Shown: positions 8,960-17,377 of the stretch, one piece after another
Position numbering within the stretch: the stretch's first letter is position 1
Layout: the number at the start of each line of letters is the position of its first letter
Assembly (NCBI RefSeq): GCF_030818255.1
Contig: NZ_JAUTAG010000001.1
Coordinates: forward strand, 558,001 to 622,000
Reading direction: 5' to 3'
DNA length: 64,000 nucleotides
DNA from: Microbacterium sp. SORGH_AS_0969
GTDB lineage: Bacteria > Actinomycetota > Actinomycetes > Actinomycetales > Microbacteriaceae
Position numbers and translations under genes: made by a program
The notes under the pieces: generated by a model
Told to the model about the DNA's origin: nothing
What the model saw: the letters and a program-made list of their open reading frames with translations, nothing else
The model's database searches: none

Positions 8960-9148
8960 TCAGCGGTCTTCGCCGTAGGCGCGGATGCTGCGCAGATCGT
9001 CCTGCAGGTCCTCGTTCGGAAGATCGTCGTCCTCCACGGCGGCATCAGCGGAACGCTGCTCCTGTGCGCCGGCCTTCTTCTCCTCGGGTGCCGCGTCCGT
9101 GGCACCGTCCATGACGGGGGCGTCCTGTGTCTCTTCACGATCGGTCAT
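8960..9148 (-). CDS. small acidic protein, function unknown
   Basis: A 62-residue, strongly acidic protein (many Asp, Glu and Ala) with an excellent ribosome binding site (GAGGAGG) before ATG. It has no membrane segment, no Cys and low complexity, so it is probably disordered. It is convergent with the glycosyltransferase. No family recognised. Confidence 0.65.
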   Translation of the reverse strand: MTDREETQDAPVMDGATDAAPEEKKAGAQEQRSADAAVEDDDLPNEDLQDDLRSIRAYGEDR

Positions 9149-9237
9149 CGTCGTCCTCCTCGGAATCGGTGATCACCGGCATCCTGACGCCCGTCGCCTG
9201 CGACCGTCCGGGGCTTGCGCGGATGGTCGCGGGATGA

Positions 9238-11838
9238 TCAGTGCATGGGGTGGCGGCGCTCGAGGGCGGCCCCTTCGACGTCGACGTTGGGCACGATTCG
9301 GTCGAGCCAGCGGGGCAGCCACCAGGCGGAACCGCCGAGAACGTGCATGATCGCCGGAACCAGGAGCATGCGCACGATGAACGCGTCGAACAGCACGCCG
9401 AGGGCGAGTCCGAGGCCCATCGACTTGATGATGACCGAGTCGGAGGCGATGAATCCCGAGAACACCGCGATCATGATGATCGCTGCCGCCGTCACGACGG
9501 TACGACCGGCACGGAAACCTTGCGCGACGGCCAGCCTCGGTGCCGCCCCGTGTGCCCACGCCTCGCGCATTCCGGTGGCGAGGAAGAGCTGGTAGTCCAT
9601 GGCGAGACCGAACAGGATGCCGACGAGGATGACCGGCAGGAAGCTCAGGATCGGCCCCGGGTTGTGCACGCCGAGCAGCCCGCCGAGCCATCCCCACTGG
9701 AACACCGCCGTGACCGCGCCGTAGGTCGCGAACAGCGAGAGCACGAAGCCAGCCGTCGCGATCAGCGGCACCAGCAGCGAGCGGAAGACCATGACCATGA
9801 TCAGGAACGACAGCCCGACGACCACGACGAGGTAGATCGGCAGCACATCGGCCAGCCCCTCGGAGATGTCGATGTTGATCGCCGCGGCTCCCGCGACGCC
9901 GAGGTCGATGTCGCCGTTCACCGGCGGCAGAGCCCGCAGATCGCGCACGAGCTGCTCGGTCGACACCGCGTTGGGCCCCTCTTGCGGGATGACCTGGAAC
10001 GCGGCGAGCGTGCGGTCGTCGGACACTGCGACTGGGGCCACTGCGGCCACGTCGTCCTGGGCGAAAAGCTCACGCGCGACGTCGAGCTGCAGGCCCTGCA
10101 CGTCGCCCTCCGTCGTGCCGGCGGGAAGGGAGGCCGTGACGAGCAGCGGAGCGTTGGCACCCGCACCGAAAGCCTCTTCTGTCCAGGTGAAGGCCCGATA
10201 GGCGGTGGAATCCTCCGCCTCGGATCCTCCGTCGGGAAGACCGAGGCGCATCGAGAGAGCGGGAACGGCGATGACGAGCAGCGCGGCCGTGGCCACCACC
10301 ATGGTGACGACGGCACGGAGCGTCGACATGGGGCGCACGGGCCGGCCCACGGTCGCGACAGGAACGGTGCCGGTCCGAGCAGCCCGGCGCGGGTGTTCGT
10401 CGACGTCGACCGAGGCCGGGCGGGTGTCGCGCCCGGAGTGCGCCGACGCGTCGGTCGCGGCTGCCGCACGGGCACGCGCCTTCTTGCTGAGGATTCGCGT
10501 GCCCGCCAGGCCCAGCAGCGCGGGAATGAGCGACACCGCAATCAGCACGGCGACGAGGACGCTCACCGCGCCGGCGGTGCCCATGAGGCCGAGGAACGGA
10601 ATGCCGGTGATGTTCAACGCGAGCAGGGCGACGATCACCGTCGTGCCGGCGAACACCACGGCGTTGCCCGCCGTGCCGTTGGCCAAGCCGATGGACTCGA
10701 CCACGTCGGCCCCCTGCAGAAGCTGCCGACGATGGCGGTAGAGGATGAACAGGGCGTAGTCGATCCCGACGGCCAGGCCGAGCATCACCCCGAGGATCGG
10801 GGTCACGGATGCCATCTGCGCCAGACCCGAGAAGGACAGGGTCGCCATGGCGCCGATGGCTACGCCGACGAGCGCCGTGATGATCGGGAACGACGCGGCG
10901 AGCAGCGAACCGAGCACGACGATGAGGACGATCGCCGCGATCGCGACGCCGATGGCCTCGCCGACACCGAGGATCTCGGGCACGCCCTGCGAGATCTCGG
11001 TGTTGAACGCCACGTCGGCCCCCGGAAGGGGTTCGGCGGTGAAGTGCTCGACCACGGCTTCTTTCGACGCCTCGGGGAGCTCGAGCCGGGGCTTGTCGAA
11101 GGAGACGTTGACGATCGCGGTCGATCCGTCCTCGGAGACCAGGCGGACGGCATCCGCGAACGTGAGAAGTTCGGCACCGTCGGCGAGCTGCGTCTCCTGC
11201 GCCGCGATCTGCGCGAGCCCGTCGGTCACCTGCGTTCGCTGCTGCTCGAGCGCGGCGCGCTGCTGATCGAGCTGCGCCTGCTGCACGTCGAGGGCGTCGA
11301 GCTGCGCCTGCTTCTGCGCATTCGGGAGAGGTGCCGCCTCGACCTGGGCTCGACCGGCGGCGAGTTGCTGCTGCCCCGCGTCGAGTTGGGCCGCGCCCGC
11401 GTCGAGCTGCTGCTGCCCCGCTTCCGCTTGCGTGCGCGCATCCGCGAGCTGCTGGCGACCATCGACGACCTGTTGTCGCTGGTCGTCCAGCTGCTGTTGG
11501 GCCGAGAAAGGGTCGGTGACCCGTGCCACGTCGGGGAGATCGTCCGCGGACGCGACGAGCGCACTGATCTCGCTCTTCTGCGCGTCGGTGAGAGCCGCCC
11601 CGTCGTCGGTGCGGAAGACGACCGTGCCGGAGGCCCCGCTGAAGTCGGGCAGCTCGTTCTGGAGTTTCGCGATGACGTCTCCGGATGCCGTCCCGGGGAT
11701 GTCGAAACTCGAGCTGAGGCCCTTGAACCCGATGAGGAAGCCGCCGACCACGATCCCCAGGATGACGGCCCAGGCGACGATCACGGTCCATGCCCGGCGG
11801 GCTGCGAACGTCCCGAGGCGGTGCAGCAGTTCGGCCAT
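9238..11838 (-). CDS. MMPL/RND-family membrane transporter
   Basis: An 866-residue protein starting at MAELLHRLG after GAGAGGAAC; the longer upstream frame lacks a site. The N-terminal helix is followed by an extracytoplasmic region. Between about residues 95 and 205 there is a Gln/Ala/Leu-rich coiled coil resembling the one in YhgE/Pip-type proteins. Two blocks of five to six membrane helices follow, each with MMPL-type signatures (GIDYALFILYRHR; GLAMDYQLFLATGMRE). It probably exports lipids or hydrophobic compounds by proton motive force. The divergent TetR regulator likely controls it. Confidence 0.92.
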   Translation of the reverse strand: MAELLHRLGTFAARRAWTVIVAWAVILGIVVGGFLIGFKGLSSSFDIPGTASGDVIAKLQNELPDFSGASGTVVFRTDDGAALTDAQKSEISALVASADDLPDVARVTDPFSAQQQLDDQRQQVVDGRQQLADARTQAEAGQQQLDAGAAQLDAGQQQLAAGRAQVEAAPLPNAQKQAQLDALDVQQAQLDQQRAALEQQRTQVTDGLAQIAAQETQLADGAELLTFADAVRLVSEDGSTAIVNVSFDKPRLELPEASKEAVVEHFTAEPLPGADVAFNTEISQGVPEILGVGEAIGVAIAAIVLIVVLGSLLAASFPIITALVGVAIGAMATLSFSGLAQMASVTPILGVMLGLAVGIDYALFILYRHRRQLLQGADVVESIGLANGTAGNAVVFAGTTVIVALLALNITGIPFLGLMGTAGAVSVLVAVLIAVSLIPALLGLAGTRILSKKARARAAAATDASAHSGRDTRPASVDVDEHPRRAARTGTVPVATVGRPVRPMSTLRAVVTMVVATAALLVIAVPALSMRLGLPDGGSEAEDSTAYRAFTWTEEAFGAGANAPLLVTASLPAGTTEGDVQGLQLDVARELFAQDDVAAVAPVAVSDDRTLAAFQVIPQEGPNAVSTEQLVRDLRALPPVNGDIDLGVAGAAAINIDISEGLADVLPIYLVVVVGLSFLIMVMVFRSLLVPLIATAGFVLSLFATYGAVTAVFQWGWLGGLLGVHNPGPILSFLPVILVGILFGLAMDYQLFLATGMREAWAHGAAPRLAVAQGFRAGRTVVTAAAIIMIAVFSGFIASDSVIIKSMGLGLALGVLFDAFIVRMLLVPAIMHVLGGSAWWLPRWLDRIVPNVDVEGAALERRHPMH

Positions 11839-11951
11839 GAAGGGTTCCTCTCGCGTGGCGCACAAGAGAGCACCGTCGGCTCCGACCAGTCGGCGTAAAG
11901 ATAACACGGACCGTCTCGTCTTTTCTGGGGACCTCATTCAGAATGTGTGAC
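11839..11951. promoter_or_regulatory. divergent promoter/operator region of MMPL and TetR genes
   Basis: This 113-bp region between two divergent starts is more A/T-rich than its surroundings. It holds a CAGAAT box 7 nt before the TetR ATG. The TetR protein probably binds here, but I could not fix a long palindrome; only ACGG-A-CCGT was seen. Confidence 0.4.
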
Positions 11952-12524
11952 ATGGCTCTTCCGCGCAGTGGCCCCGTTCGCAGTGAGGCCGCCCGCCTGG
12001 CGATCCTCGAGGCAGCGGCAGCGCTGTTTGCCGAAAGCGGGTACGACCACCTCACGATCGAGGGCATCGCGCGGCGCGCGGGCGTCGGGAAGCAGACGAT
12101 CTATCGCTGGTGGTCGAGCAAGGGAGACGTGATCGCCGAGGCGATCCTCGAGGGTCACCTCCTGGACGGTCGCCGTCACCTTCCCGACACGGGCGACGCA
12201 CGCGCCGACCTCGCGGCGTGGCTCACCGAGCTGTTCGCCCTGCGCGCGAGCCCCGACGGAGAGGGGCTCCTACGATCGTTCGTCGCCGCGGCCGCGGAGA
12301 ACGCCGAGATCGGCCGCCGCCTTCGCGAGGCCATCCTCGCCGCGCCCCTCATGGAGCGTCTGTCGCAGGCGATGGGCGGAACGAGCGGGGCGCGCCTCGA
12401 GGCGGGCGCGGAGGCACTGCTCGGCGCGGTGATCCTGCGAGCGCTCAGTCGCGAGGACTTCGACGCCGACGACATGCGCGCCCTCGTCGACGTCGTCACG
12501 AGCGGGTCGCCCCCAGTCCCCTGA
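11952..12524 (+). CDS. TetR-family transcriptional regulator
   Basis: A 190-residue protein. A TetR helix-turn-helix spans about residues 12-58, with AAALFAESGYDHLTIEGIA and GVGKQTIYRWWSSKGDV. The C-terminal ligand domain is Ala/Leu-rich helical. The ATG at 11952 follows CAGAAT by 7 nt; an in-frame ATG at 11943 is possible. It is divergent from the MMPL exporter, the usual arrangement for a local repressor that senses a substrate of the pump. Confidence 0.9.
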   Translation: MALPRSGPVRSEAARLAILEAAAALFAESGYDHLTIEGIARRAGVGKQTIYRWWSSKGDVIAEAILEGHLLDGRRHLPDTGDARADLAAWLTELFALRASPDGEGLLRSFVAAAAENAEIGRRLREAILAAPLMERLSQAMGGTSGARLEAGAEALLGAVILRALSREDFDADDMRALVDVVTSGSPPVP

Positions 12525-12638
12525 CCCGAGGACAGTGACGCTGCACGACCCGTACACGGCACCCGCACGGCGACCCCTCCACGGACTAGCACAGCGCGCG
12601 GATCGAGGTCCAGCCCCCGCGTGGTGACGCGCGTCCGC

Positions 12639-12644
12639 TAGAAT
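12639..12644 (+). promoter_or_regulatory. -10 box for the terC transcript
   Basis: TAGAAT sits about 11 nt before the start of the riboswitch aptamer. The -35 region is not clear. Confidence 0.5.
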
Positions 12645-12654
12645 CGCATTCAGC

Positions 12655-12750
12655 AAGGGGAGTACTCCCACCGCGACGTTCTCGTCAATACGGCCACGCC
12701 ATCGTGGACCCGGGACGTCGGCCCATCTCACCGGGTGGAGGAGACCTTGG
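12655..12750 (+). ncRNA. yybP-ykoY manganese riboswitch
   Basis: The leader opens with AAGGGGAGTA and closes with GGAGACCTT, and AAGG pairs with CCTT as the closing P1 helix. These are the two conserved loop strands that form the Mn(II) site in yybP-ykoY riboswitches. GC-rich hairpin material lies between them (GGCCACGCC...CGTGG, and GGGACGTCGGCCCATCTCACCGGG). It directly precedes a TerC gene, a classical target of this riboswitch. Rising Mn would be expected to turn on expression. Confidence 0.82.
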
Positions 12751-12786
12751 TGTCTTGTCGTACACCTATTTCCCTTGGAGGTCTCC

Positions 12787-13809
12787 ATGGGCGTCACCCC
12801 GCTCATCTGGATCATCACGATCGCCGTGACGATCGCGTTCTTCGTGTTCGAGTTCTTCGTCCACGTCCGTAAGCCCCACGAACCGACCATCGGCGAATCC
12901 GCCCGATGGTCCGCCTTCTACATCGGTCTCGCCCTGCTGTTCGGGGTCGGCATCGGCGTGTTCTCGGGCTGGACCTACGGCGGCGAGTACTTCGCCGGGT
13001 ATCTGACCGAGAAGGCGCTGTCGATCGACAACCTCTTCGTGTTCCTGATCATCATGACCGGGTTCGCGGTGCCCAAGAAGTACCAGCAGAAGGTGCTGAT
13101 GATCGGCATCGTCATCGCGCTCATCATGCGCGGAGGATTCATCGCCGTCGGCGCGGCTCTCATCGAGAACTTCTCGTGGATCTTCTACCTCTTCGGCGCG
13201 CTCCTGCTCTTCCTCGCTTACAAGCAGGCGTTCTCCCACGGCGACAGCGACCCCGCCAACGGCAAGTTCATGCAGTTCGTGCGGCGCATCCTCCCCGTCA
13301 GCGAGGAGTACAACGGCGACAAGATGACGGTGCGCAAGGACGGCAAGCGGTTCGTCACGCCCATGCTGCTGGTGATCATCGCCATCGGCTTCATCGACCT
13401 CGTCTTCGCCGTCGACTCGATTCCGGCGATCTACGGTCTGACGAAAGAGGCGTACATCGTCTTCACCGCCAACGCCTTCGCCCTGATGGGCCTGCGTCAG
13501 CTGTACTTCCTGATCGGCGGTCTGCTGGAGCGTCTGGTCTACCTGGCACAGGGCCTGGCCGTCATCCTCGCGTTCATCGGCGTCAAGCTCGTCTTCCACG
13601 CCCTCCACGTCAACGAGGTGCCCTTCATCAACGGTGGTGAGCCGCTGCTGTGGGTGCCGGAGATTCCGATCTGGTTCTCGCTGCTGTTCATCGCCGCGAC
13701 GGTCGCGGTGGCGACCTGGCTGAGCCTGCGCAAGACGCGCAACGACGCCCAGAAGGCGGATCGAACGACATTCGACGACGAGAAGGTGATCCACGCGCCG
13801 GAGGATTGA
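12787..13809 (+). CDS. TerC-family membrane protein, probable Mn exporter
   Basis: A 340-residue protein with eight to nine membrane helices. It has conserved acidic membrane motifs typical of TerC/Alx (EKALSIDNLFVF near residue 75 and FIDLVFAVDSIPAI near 205). The ATG follows CTTGGAGGTCTCC; a TTG upstream in frame was rejected because the Shine-Dalgarno sequence lies inside that extension. The Mn riboswitch upstream supports a role in manganese efflux or in metal loading of exported proteins, rather than tellurite resistance. Confidence 0.93.
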   Translation: MGVTPLIWIITIAVTIAFFVFEFFVHVRKPHEPTIGESARWSAFYIGLALLFGVGIGVFSGWTYGGEYFAGYLTEKALSIDNLFVFLIIMTGFAVPKKYQQKVLMIGIVIALIMRGGFIAVGAALIENFSWIFYLFGALLLFLAYKQAFSHGDSDPANGKFMQFVRRILPVSEEYNGDKMTVRKDGKRFVTPMLLVIIAIGFIDLVFAVDSIPAIYGLTKEAYIVFTANAFALMGLRQLYFLIGGLLERLVYLAQGLAVILAFIGVKLVFHALHVNEVPFINGGEPLLWVPEIPIWFSLLFIAATVAVATWLSLRKTRNDAQKADRTTFDDEKVIHAPED

Positions 13810-13819
13810 CTCTGCGCCG

Positions 13820-13849
13820 ACGGGCCCGTGGCGCACGCCGCGGGCCCGT
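13820..13849 (+). terminator. hairpin terminator after terC
   Basis: ACGGGCCCG pairs with CGGGCCCGT around a 12-nt loop, followed by TTG and no long T-run. It lies 11 bp after the TerC stop. Confidence 0.55.
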
Positions 13850-13915
13850 TGCCGCATCCGACGCCGACGCGCAACCCCGGCGAGCGCCATACGCGTGCGG
13901 CCTACCGTGGCCCGC

Positions 13916-14881
13916 ATGACGCGATTCGGGTACACCCTCATGACCGAGCAGAGCGGCCCCCGGGCCCTCGTCGATTACGCCGTCGGCGCCGAGCGAGCGG
14001 GCTACGACTTCCTGGTCTCCAGCGACCACTACTCCCCCTGGCTCACCAGCCAGGGTCACGCGCCCTACGCCTGGACGGTGCTCGGGGCGGTCGCGCATGC
14101 CACCTCGGACGTCGAACTGATGACGTACGTGACGTGCCCGACGGTGCGATACCACCCCGCGGTCGTGGCGCAGAAGGCGGCGACGCTGCAGCTGCTCTCG
14201 GAGGGGCGGTTCACTCTCGGGTTGGGCTCCGGCGAGAACCTCAACGAGCACGTCGTGGGCGAAGGCTGGCCCGCGGTGCACGCCCGTCAGGACATGCTCG
14301 TCGAAGCGATCGAGATCATCCGCGCCCTCCACACCGGCGACCTCGTGACCTACGACGGCGAGTACTTCCGCGTCGATTCGGCCCGCGTGTGGGACGCCCC
14401 CGAGGGCGGAGTCCCGATCGGGGTCGCGGTCTCGGGCGAGCACTCGATCGAGCGCTTCGCGCCGCTGGGCGATCACCTCATCACGACCGAGCCCGACGGG
14501 GACATCGTCGAGGGGTGGGACCAGCACCACGAAGGCGAGTCCCGCAAGATCGGGCAGATCCCGATCAGCTGGGATCCTGACCGGGATGCCGCTGTCGCCC
14601 GCGCTCACGACCAGTTCCGCTGGTTCGCCGGAGGGTGGGCTGTCAACGCCGACCTCCCGACACCCGCCGGCTTCGCGGGGGCCTCGCAGTTCGTGCGCCC
14701 CGAAGACGTCGCCGACTCGATCGCGTGCGGTCCAGACCTCGACGAGCTCGCGGAGAGCGTGCGCCCGTTCATCGATGCGGGGTTCACCGATATCGCGATC
14801 GTGCAGGTCGGAGACGAACAGCAGCAGCGGTTCGTCGACGAGATCGCCGCCCCTCTTCTCGAGAAGCTCCGCGCGCTCTAG
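13916..14881 (+). CDS. LLM-class F420-dependent oxidoreductase (TIGR03557-like)
   Basis: A 321-residue protein with a luciferase-like TIM barrel. The opening FGYTLMTEQSGP and the motifs LVSSDHYSPW, TYVTCPTVRYHPAVVAQKAA and LGLGSGENLNEHV match the F420-dependent G6PDH-like group TIGR03557. It would use F420 to oxidise an unknown substrate. The ATG lies 7 nt after TACCGT (13903-13908), which suggests a leaderless mRNA. A second F420-linked enzyme lies at 17000-17377. Confidence 0.92.
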   Translation: MTRFGYTLMTEQSGPRALVDYAVGAERAGYDFLVSSDHYSPWLTSQGHAPYAWTVLGAVAHATSDVELMTYVTCPTVRYHPAVVAQKAATLQLLSEGRFTLGLGSGENLNEHVVGEGWPAVHARQDMLVEAIEIIRALHTGDLVTYDGEYFRVDSARVWDAPEGGVPIGVAVSGEHSIERFAPLGDHLITTEPDGDIVEGWDQHHEGESRKIGQIPISWDPDRDAAVARAHDQFRWFAGGWAVNADLPTPAGFAGASQFVRPEDVADSIACGPDLDELAESVRPFIDAGFTDIAIVQVGDEQQQRFVDEIAAPLLEKLRAL

Positions 14882-14905
14882 GCCCGGCGGCGCCGGGCAC
14901 ATCCG

Positions 14906-15724
14906 TCAGTGCGGCGTGTGCCCGGTCTCGCGCACCCACTGGTCCAGCCGCCACGGCGGGATGCGGAACACACGGGCGACGTCGGCGAGCGCATACCCGC
15001 CCTCCACGACGGAGGCCACCGCGAACTCCTGGAGCGAGCGGAAATCCCGTCCGGCCAACGCGCCGGTCCGCAGATCCGCGAAGGTCCGGGGGGCCGGTTT
15101 CGCCGAGGCACCCGGAGCCACGAAGACGTAGGCGGACTTCTTTCTCATCCCATTGGCGAGCGCGTAGTCGTGGGCGTGGGTTGCCGCGGGCGTCGACGTC
15201 ATGCGCGCCGACGGAACGACGACCTCGTCCGTCCCGAGCGGTTCCTGCGGCACCCAGGGTGCCTGCGGAAGCGGGCCGCCCCAGACCTTCTCCGCGGGCT
15301 GGAACGGTGGAACGTCCGATGCACCCCTCACCGGATGCCGCTCATCAGGCACCTCGACTTCACGCGCTGTGTCGCCCGAAGCGGTGACCCAGGGGGCCGG
15401 GGGAATCTCTCCTCCCCACACGACGGGGCTCGGCACGACGTACGGGCTCAGGGGCTCGGCATCCGCACCGTTGCTCGCCGTCTTCGTCGCGTCTTCGAAC
15501 AGGTCGGCGAGACCGATCTCGAAGGTGTCGGCGATCGCTACGAGCGTGGCCAGCGAGGGTGCGGCGCGGCCCGACTCGACGGCGCGCAGTCGACTCTCCG
15601 AGAGTGCTGACTCGAAGGCGAGGTCGCTCAGCGACATTCCTCGACCTCCGCGGAGGAGCCTGACTCGATCGGCGAGCGCACGGAGGACCTCGTCGAGACG
15701 GTCGGATTCGAGGTCTTCACTCAT
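14906..15724 (-). CDS. XRE-type regulator with repeat linker and C-terminal helical module
   Basis: A 272-residue protein with ATG after GAGGGAG. An XRE helix-turn-helix lies at about residues 17-75 (MSLSDLAFESALSESRLRAVESG). The Pro/Ala-rich linker holds two copies of V-W-G-G-x(2)-P-x-A-P-W-V (102-113 and 147-158). The C-terminal module at about 229-267 (EFAVASVVEGGYALADVARV) looks like a second helix-turn-helix. That last module is also found in the small gene directly upstream, whose stop overlaps this start (ATGA). Target genes are unknown. Confidence 0.85.
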   Translation of the reverse strand: MSEDLESDRLDEVLRALADRVRLLRGGRGMSLSDLAFESALSESRLRAVESGRAAPSLATLVAIADTFEIGLADLFEDATKTASNGADAEPLSPYVVPSPVVWGGEIPPAPWVTASGDTAREVEVPDERHPVRGASDVPPFQPAEKVWGGPLPQAPWVPQEPLGTDEVVVPSARMTSTPAATHAHDYALANGMRKKSAYVFVAPGASAKPAPRTFADLRTGALAGRDFRSLQEFAVASVVEGGYALADVARVFRIPPWRLDQWVRETGHTPH

Positions 15725-15933
15725 CGCTGCTCCCTCACCGCGGGTGCATCTGCGACAGGGGCATCGTCCCCCCACTGCGGCAGACGCCGCTGCTGAACGC
15801 GGACCAGCCGTGAGATGGTCGCCAAGGAATACCCTCCCTCGACGAGAGCGGCAGGTGCCGCGGCGAGAGCGGCATGGTTCTTGGGCACCCCCGATGCCCT
15901 CCCCGGTTGCTCGCCGAAGGACACGTCGACCAA
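15721..15933 (-). CDS. small protein repeating the C-terminal module of the XRE regulator
   Basis: A protein of about 70 residues. Its core A-A-P-A-A-L-V-E-G-G-Y-S-L-A-T-I-S-R-L-V, followed by R-L-P-Q-W, aligns with the C-terminal module of the next gene (V-E-G-G-Y-A-L-A-D-V-A-R-V, R-L-D-Q-W). The stop overlaps the regulator's ATG by four bases, so the two are probably translationally coupled. I chose the TTG at 15933 because it follows AGGGGAG; a GTG at 15984 has no ribosome binding site. It may be a free-standing partner or a remnant of a duplicated regulator. Confidence 0.55.
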   Translation of the reverse strand: MVDVSFGEQPGRASGVPKNHAALAAAPAALVEGGYSLATISRLVRVQQRRLPQWGDDAPVADAPAVREQR

Positions 15934-16233
15934 CGCTCTCCCCTCAGGCGTCGAGTATTGCGAATGGATGCCCGGGGGAGACACTGAAGATTACCGCGAG
16001 AGCGGCGCGGACGGGAAGGCCGTCCGTGACGAGCACGCCCTGGAACACATCGCCCGGGATCGTGGCATCCCGCACAACAGGCAATGCCTCGGCTCCCGGA
16101 GGACTTCGACGCCCGTCGGAGCGCGGGGCGGTTGCCGGAGCGAGCGATGTCGTGGACGCGGGTGCGCACGCGCTCACCGTCCTGCCCGCATCCCCGCCGC
16201 CCGATCGTGCGGAACGGCGGGGCATCGGTGTCG
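15934..16233. other. 300-bp gap without a supported gene
   Basis: The open frames here are shadows of the flanking minus-strand genes, rich in Arg, Ser and Pro. The promoter of the small gene/XRE pair should lie in the first half. No hairpin or RNA gene was recognised. Confidence 0.5.
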
Positions 16234-16725
16234 TCAGGCTCCGTCGCGCAGGTCGCGGAAGAAGCTGTCGACGTGCGCGCGCAGACCCTCGATGCGGCGG
16301 TCCCGTGCGGCCGCGGCATCGTGCCCGAGGTACGCCGGAGGATCGAGACGCCGGACGTTCCGCGAGCACTCGAAGTTCGCGCAGAGCAGGGTGCCCACGG
16401 TGTTTCCCGCGCGGCCCGCCTTGCCCGCGCGCCGAGCGGCGAAGAAGACGACGTCGTTGGGCAGCGTCACGTCGGCGCACCAGGAGCACTGCGGACGTGA
16501 CCGCGTGGGCTGCTCGGCCTGGCGCAGTTGCAGACCGACCGGCTTTCCGTCGATCTCGGCGACGACGAACCCGAGGAGGGGCGTCTTGGGGTCGCGCCAA
16601 CCGAAGTAGTCCAAGCGGTCCCAGTCGTTCCCGTCGAGATCGGTGGGGATGACCAGGGCGCTGCGTTCGCGCGTCGAGACATTGACGAACGAAGAGCGTA
16701 CGGAGGCAGGGGTGAGAGCGTGCAT
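16234..16725 (-). CDS. FBP-domain zinc-finger protein (FusB-like C-terminal treble clef)
   Basis: A 163-residue protein. The C-terminal part has four Cys in treble-clef spacing: C80-x2-C83 (CSWC) and C115-x4-C120 (CANFEC). Between them is FFAARRAGKAGRAGNTVG. This is the FBP_C domain also found in the elongation-factor-G-binding protein FusB. Actinobacterial members lack the full FusB N-terminal domain. Ribosome or EF-G binding is a guess from the family. The start at MHALTPASV was chosen because upstream sequence in frame is low-complexity. Confidence 0.85.
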   Translation of the reverse strand: MHALTPASVRSSFVNVSTRERSALVIPTDLDGNDWDRLDYFGWRDPKTPLLGFVVAEIDGKPVGLQLRQAEQPTRSRPQCSWCADVTLPNDVVFFAARRAGKAGRAGNTVGTLLCANFECSRNVRRLDPPAYLGHDAAAARDRRIEGLRAHVDSFFRDLRDGA

Positions 16726-16999
16726 GAAGGAATCCCGTCGATGGGCTGCGCGACCATCAGCCGTGCAGCAGAATGCCGCGCGCAGCAGTGCTGCACGCGA
16801 GCGGAGACCCGGCCGCCCGAGGGGGGCGGTGGGCGGAAGGGCGCGACCCCAGATGTCGGGCCCGCGCCGGCGCCGGTCAGCCGGCGAGAGAAACGGCGCG
16901 GTCGGCGCCTCTGCCGCCGGCGTTTCGCACGCCGACGACCCCCTCACGCCCGGTGGGCATCGACGAGGAGACGGGGGACATGTCTCCAGGGCACGCCGC
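16726..16999. other. 274-bp GC-rich gap
   Basis: No supported gene. It contains several short GC palindromes (for example around 16868-16880, CCGGCGCCGG). It separates the FBP-domain gene from the end of the downstream F420 oxidoreductase operon. Confidence 0.4.
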
Positions 17000-17377
17000 T
17001 CAGGCGCGGAACGGCTGAGAGCCCAGGACGCGCTCGACGGTCATCTCGAGCACGACGCGCTCGGGGTTGACGCGCGGCTGGCGGTAACGCGCCGCGTACA
17101 GCTCGACGGCGTGTGCGACCGCCTCGGGGTCGTCGGTGACGCGTGCCGGACCCTCGAAGCTGATCCATCGAGCCCCGTCGACGGAGCACACCGCCGCACG
17201 GCCGCTGCGCTCGGCGTTGACGAACTTCTGCGTCCCACGGGATCCGATGATCCTCACGACGCCGCCCTCGTAGGTGAACCCCACGGGCACGGCGTGGATC
17301 CTCCCCCGTCGCCCCACGGTCGACAGCGTCGCGAGGTGGTACTCGCGGAGGAAGGAGAGCGCATCGTCGGTCAGCAC
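17000..17377 (-). CDS. PPOX-class F420-dependent oxidoreductase
   Basis: A 125-residue split-barrel flavin/deazaflavin-binding protein. The start LTDDALSFLREYHLATLSTV and the motifs HAVPVGFTYEGG and RIIGSRGTQKFVNAERSGRA are typical of TIGR03618-type F420 enzymes. The GTG start at 17377 lies inside the end of the LigT-like gene (7-bp overlap). With that gene and DoxX it forms a three-gene operon. The substrate is unknown. Confidence 0.9.
   Translation of the reverse strand: MLTDDALSFLREYHLATLSTVGRRGRIHAVPVGFTYEGGVVRIIGSRGTQKFVNAERSGRAAVCSVDGARWISFEGPARVTDDPEAVAHAVELYAARYRQPRVNPERVVLEMTVERVLGSQPFRA

Noticed and set aside
9241..11898. 885-codon plus-strand ORF
   Set aside because: It is antisense to the MMPL transporter. 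Its product is rich in His, Arg, Asp and Gly with no domain, a known effect of high-GC codon use.
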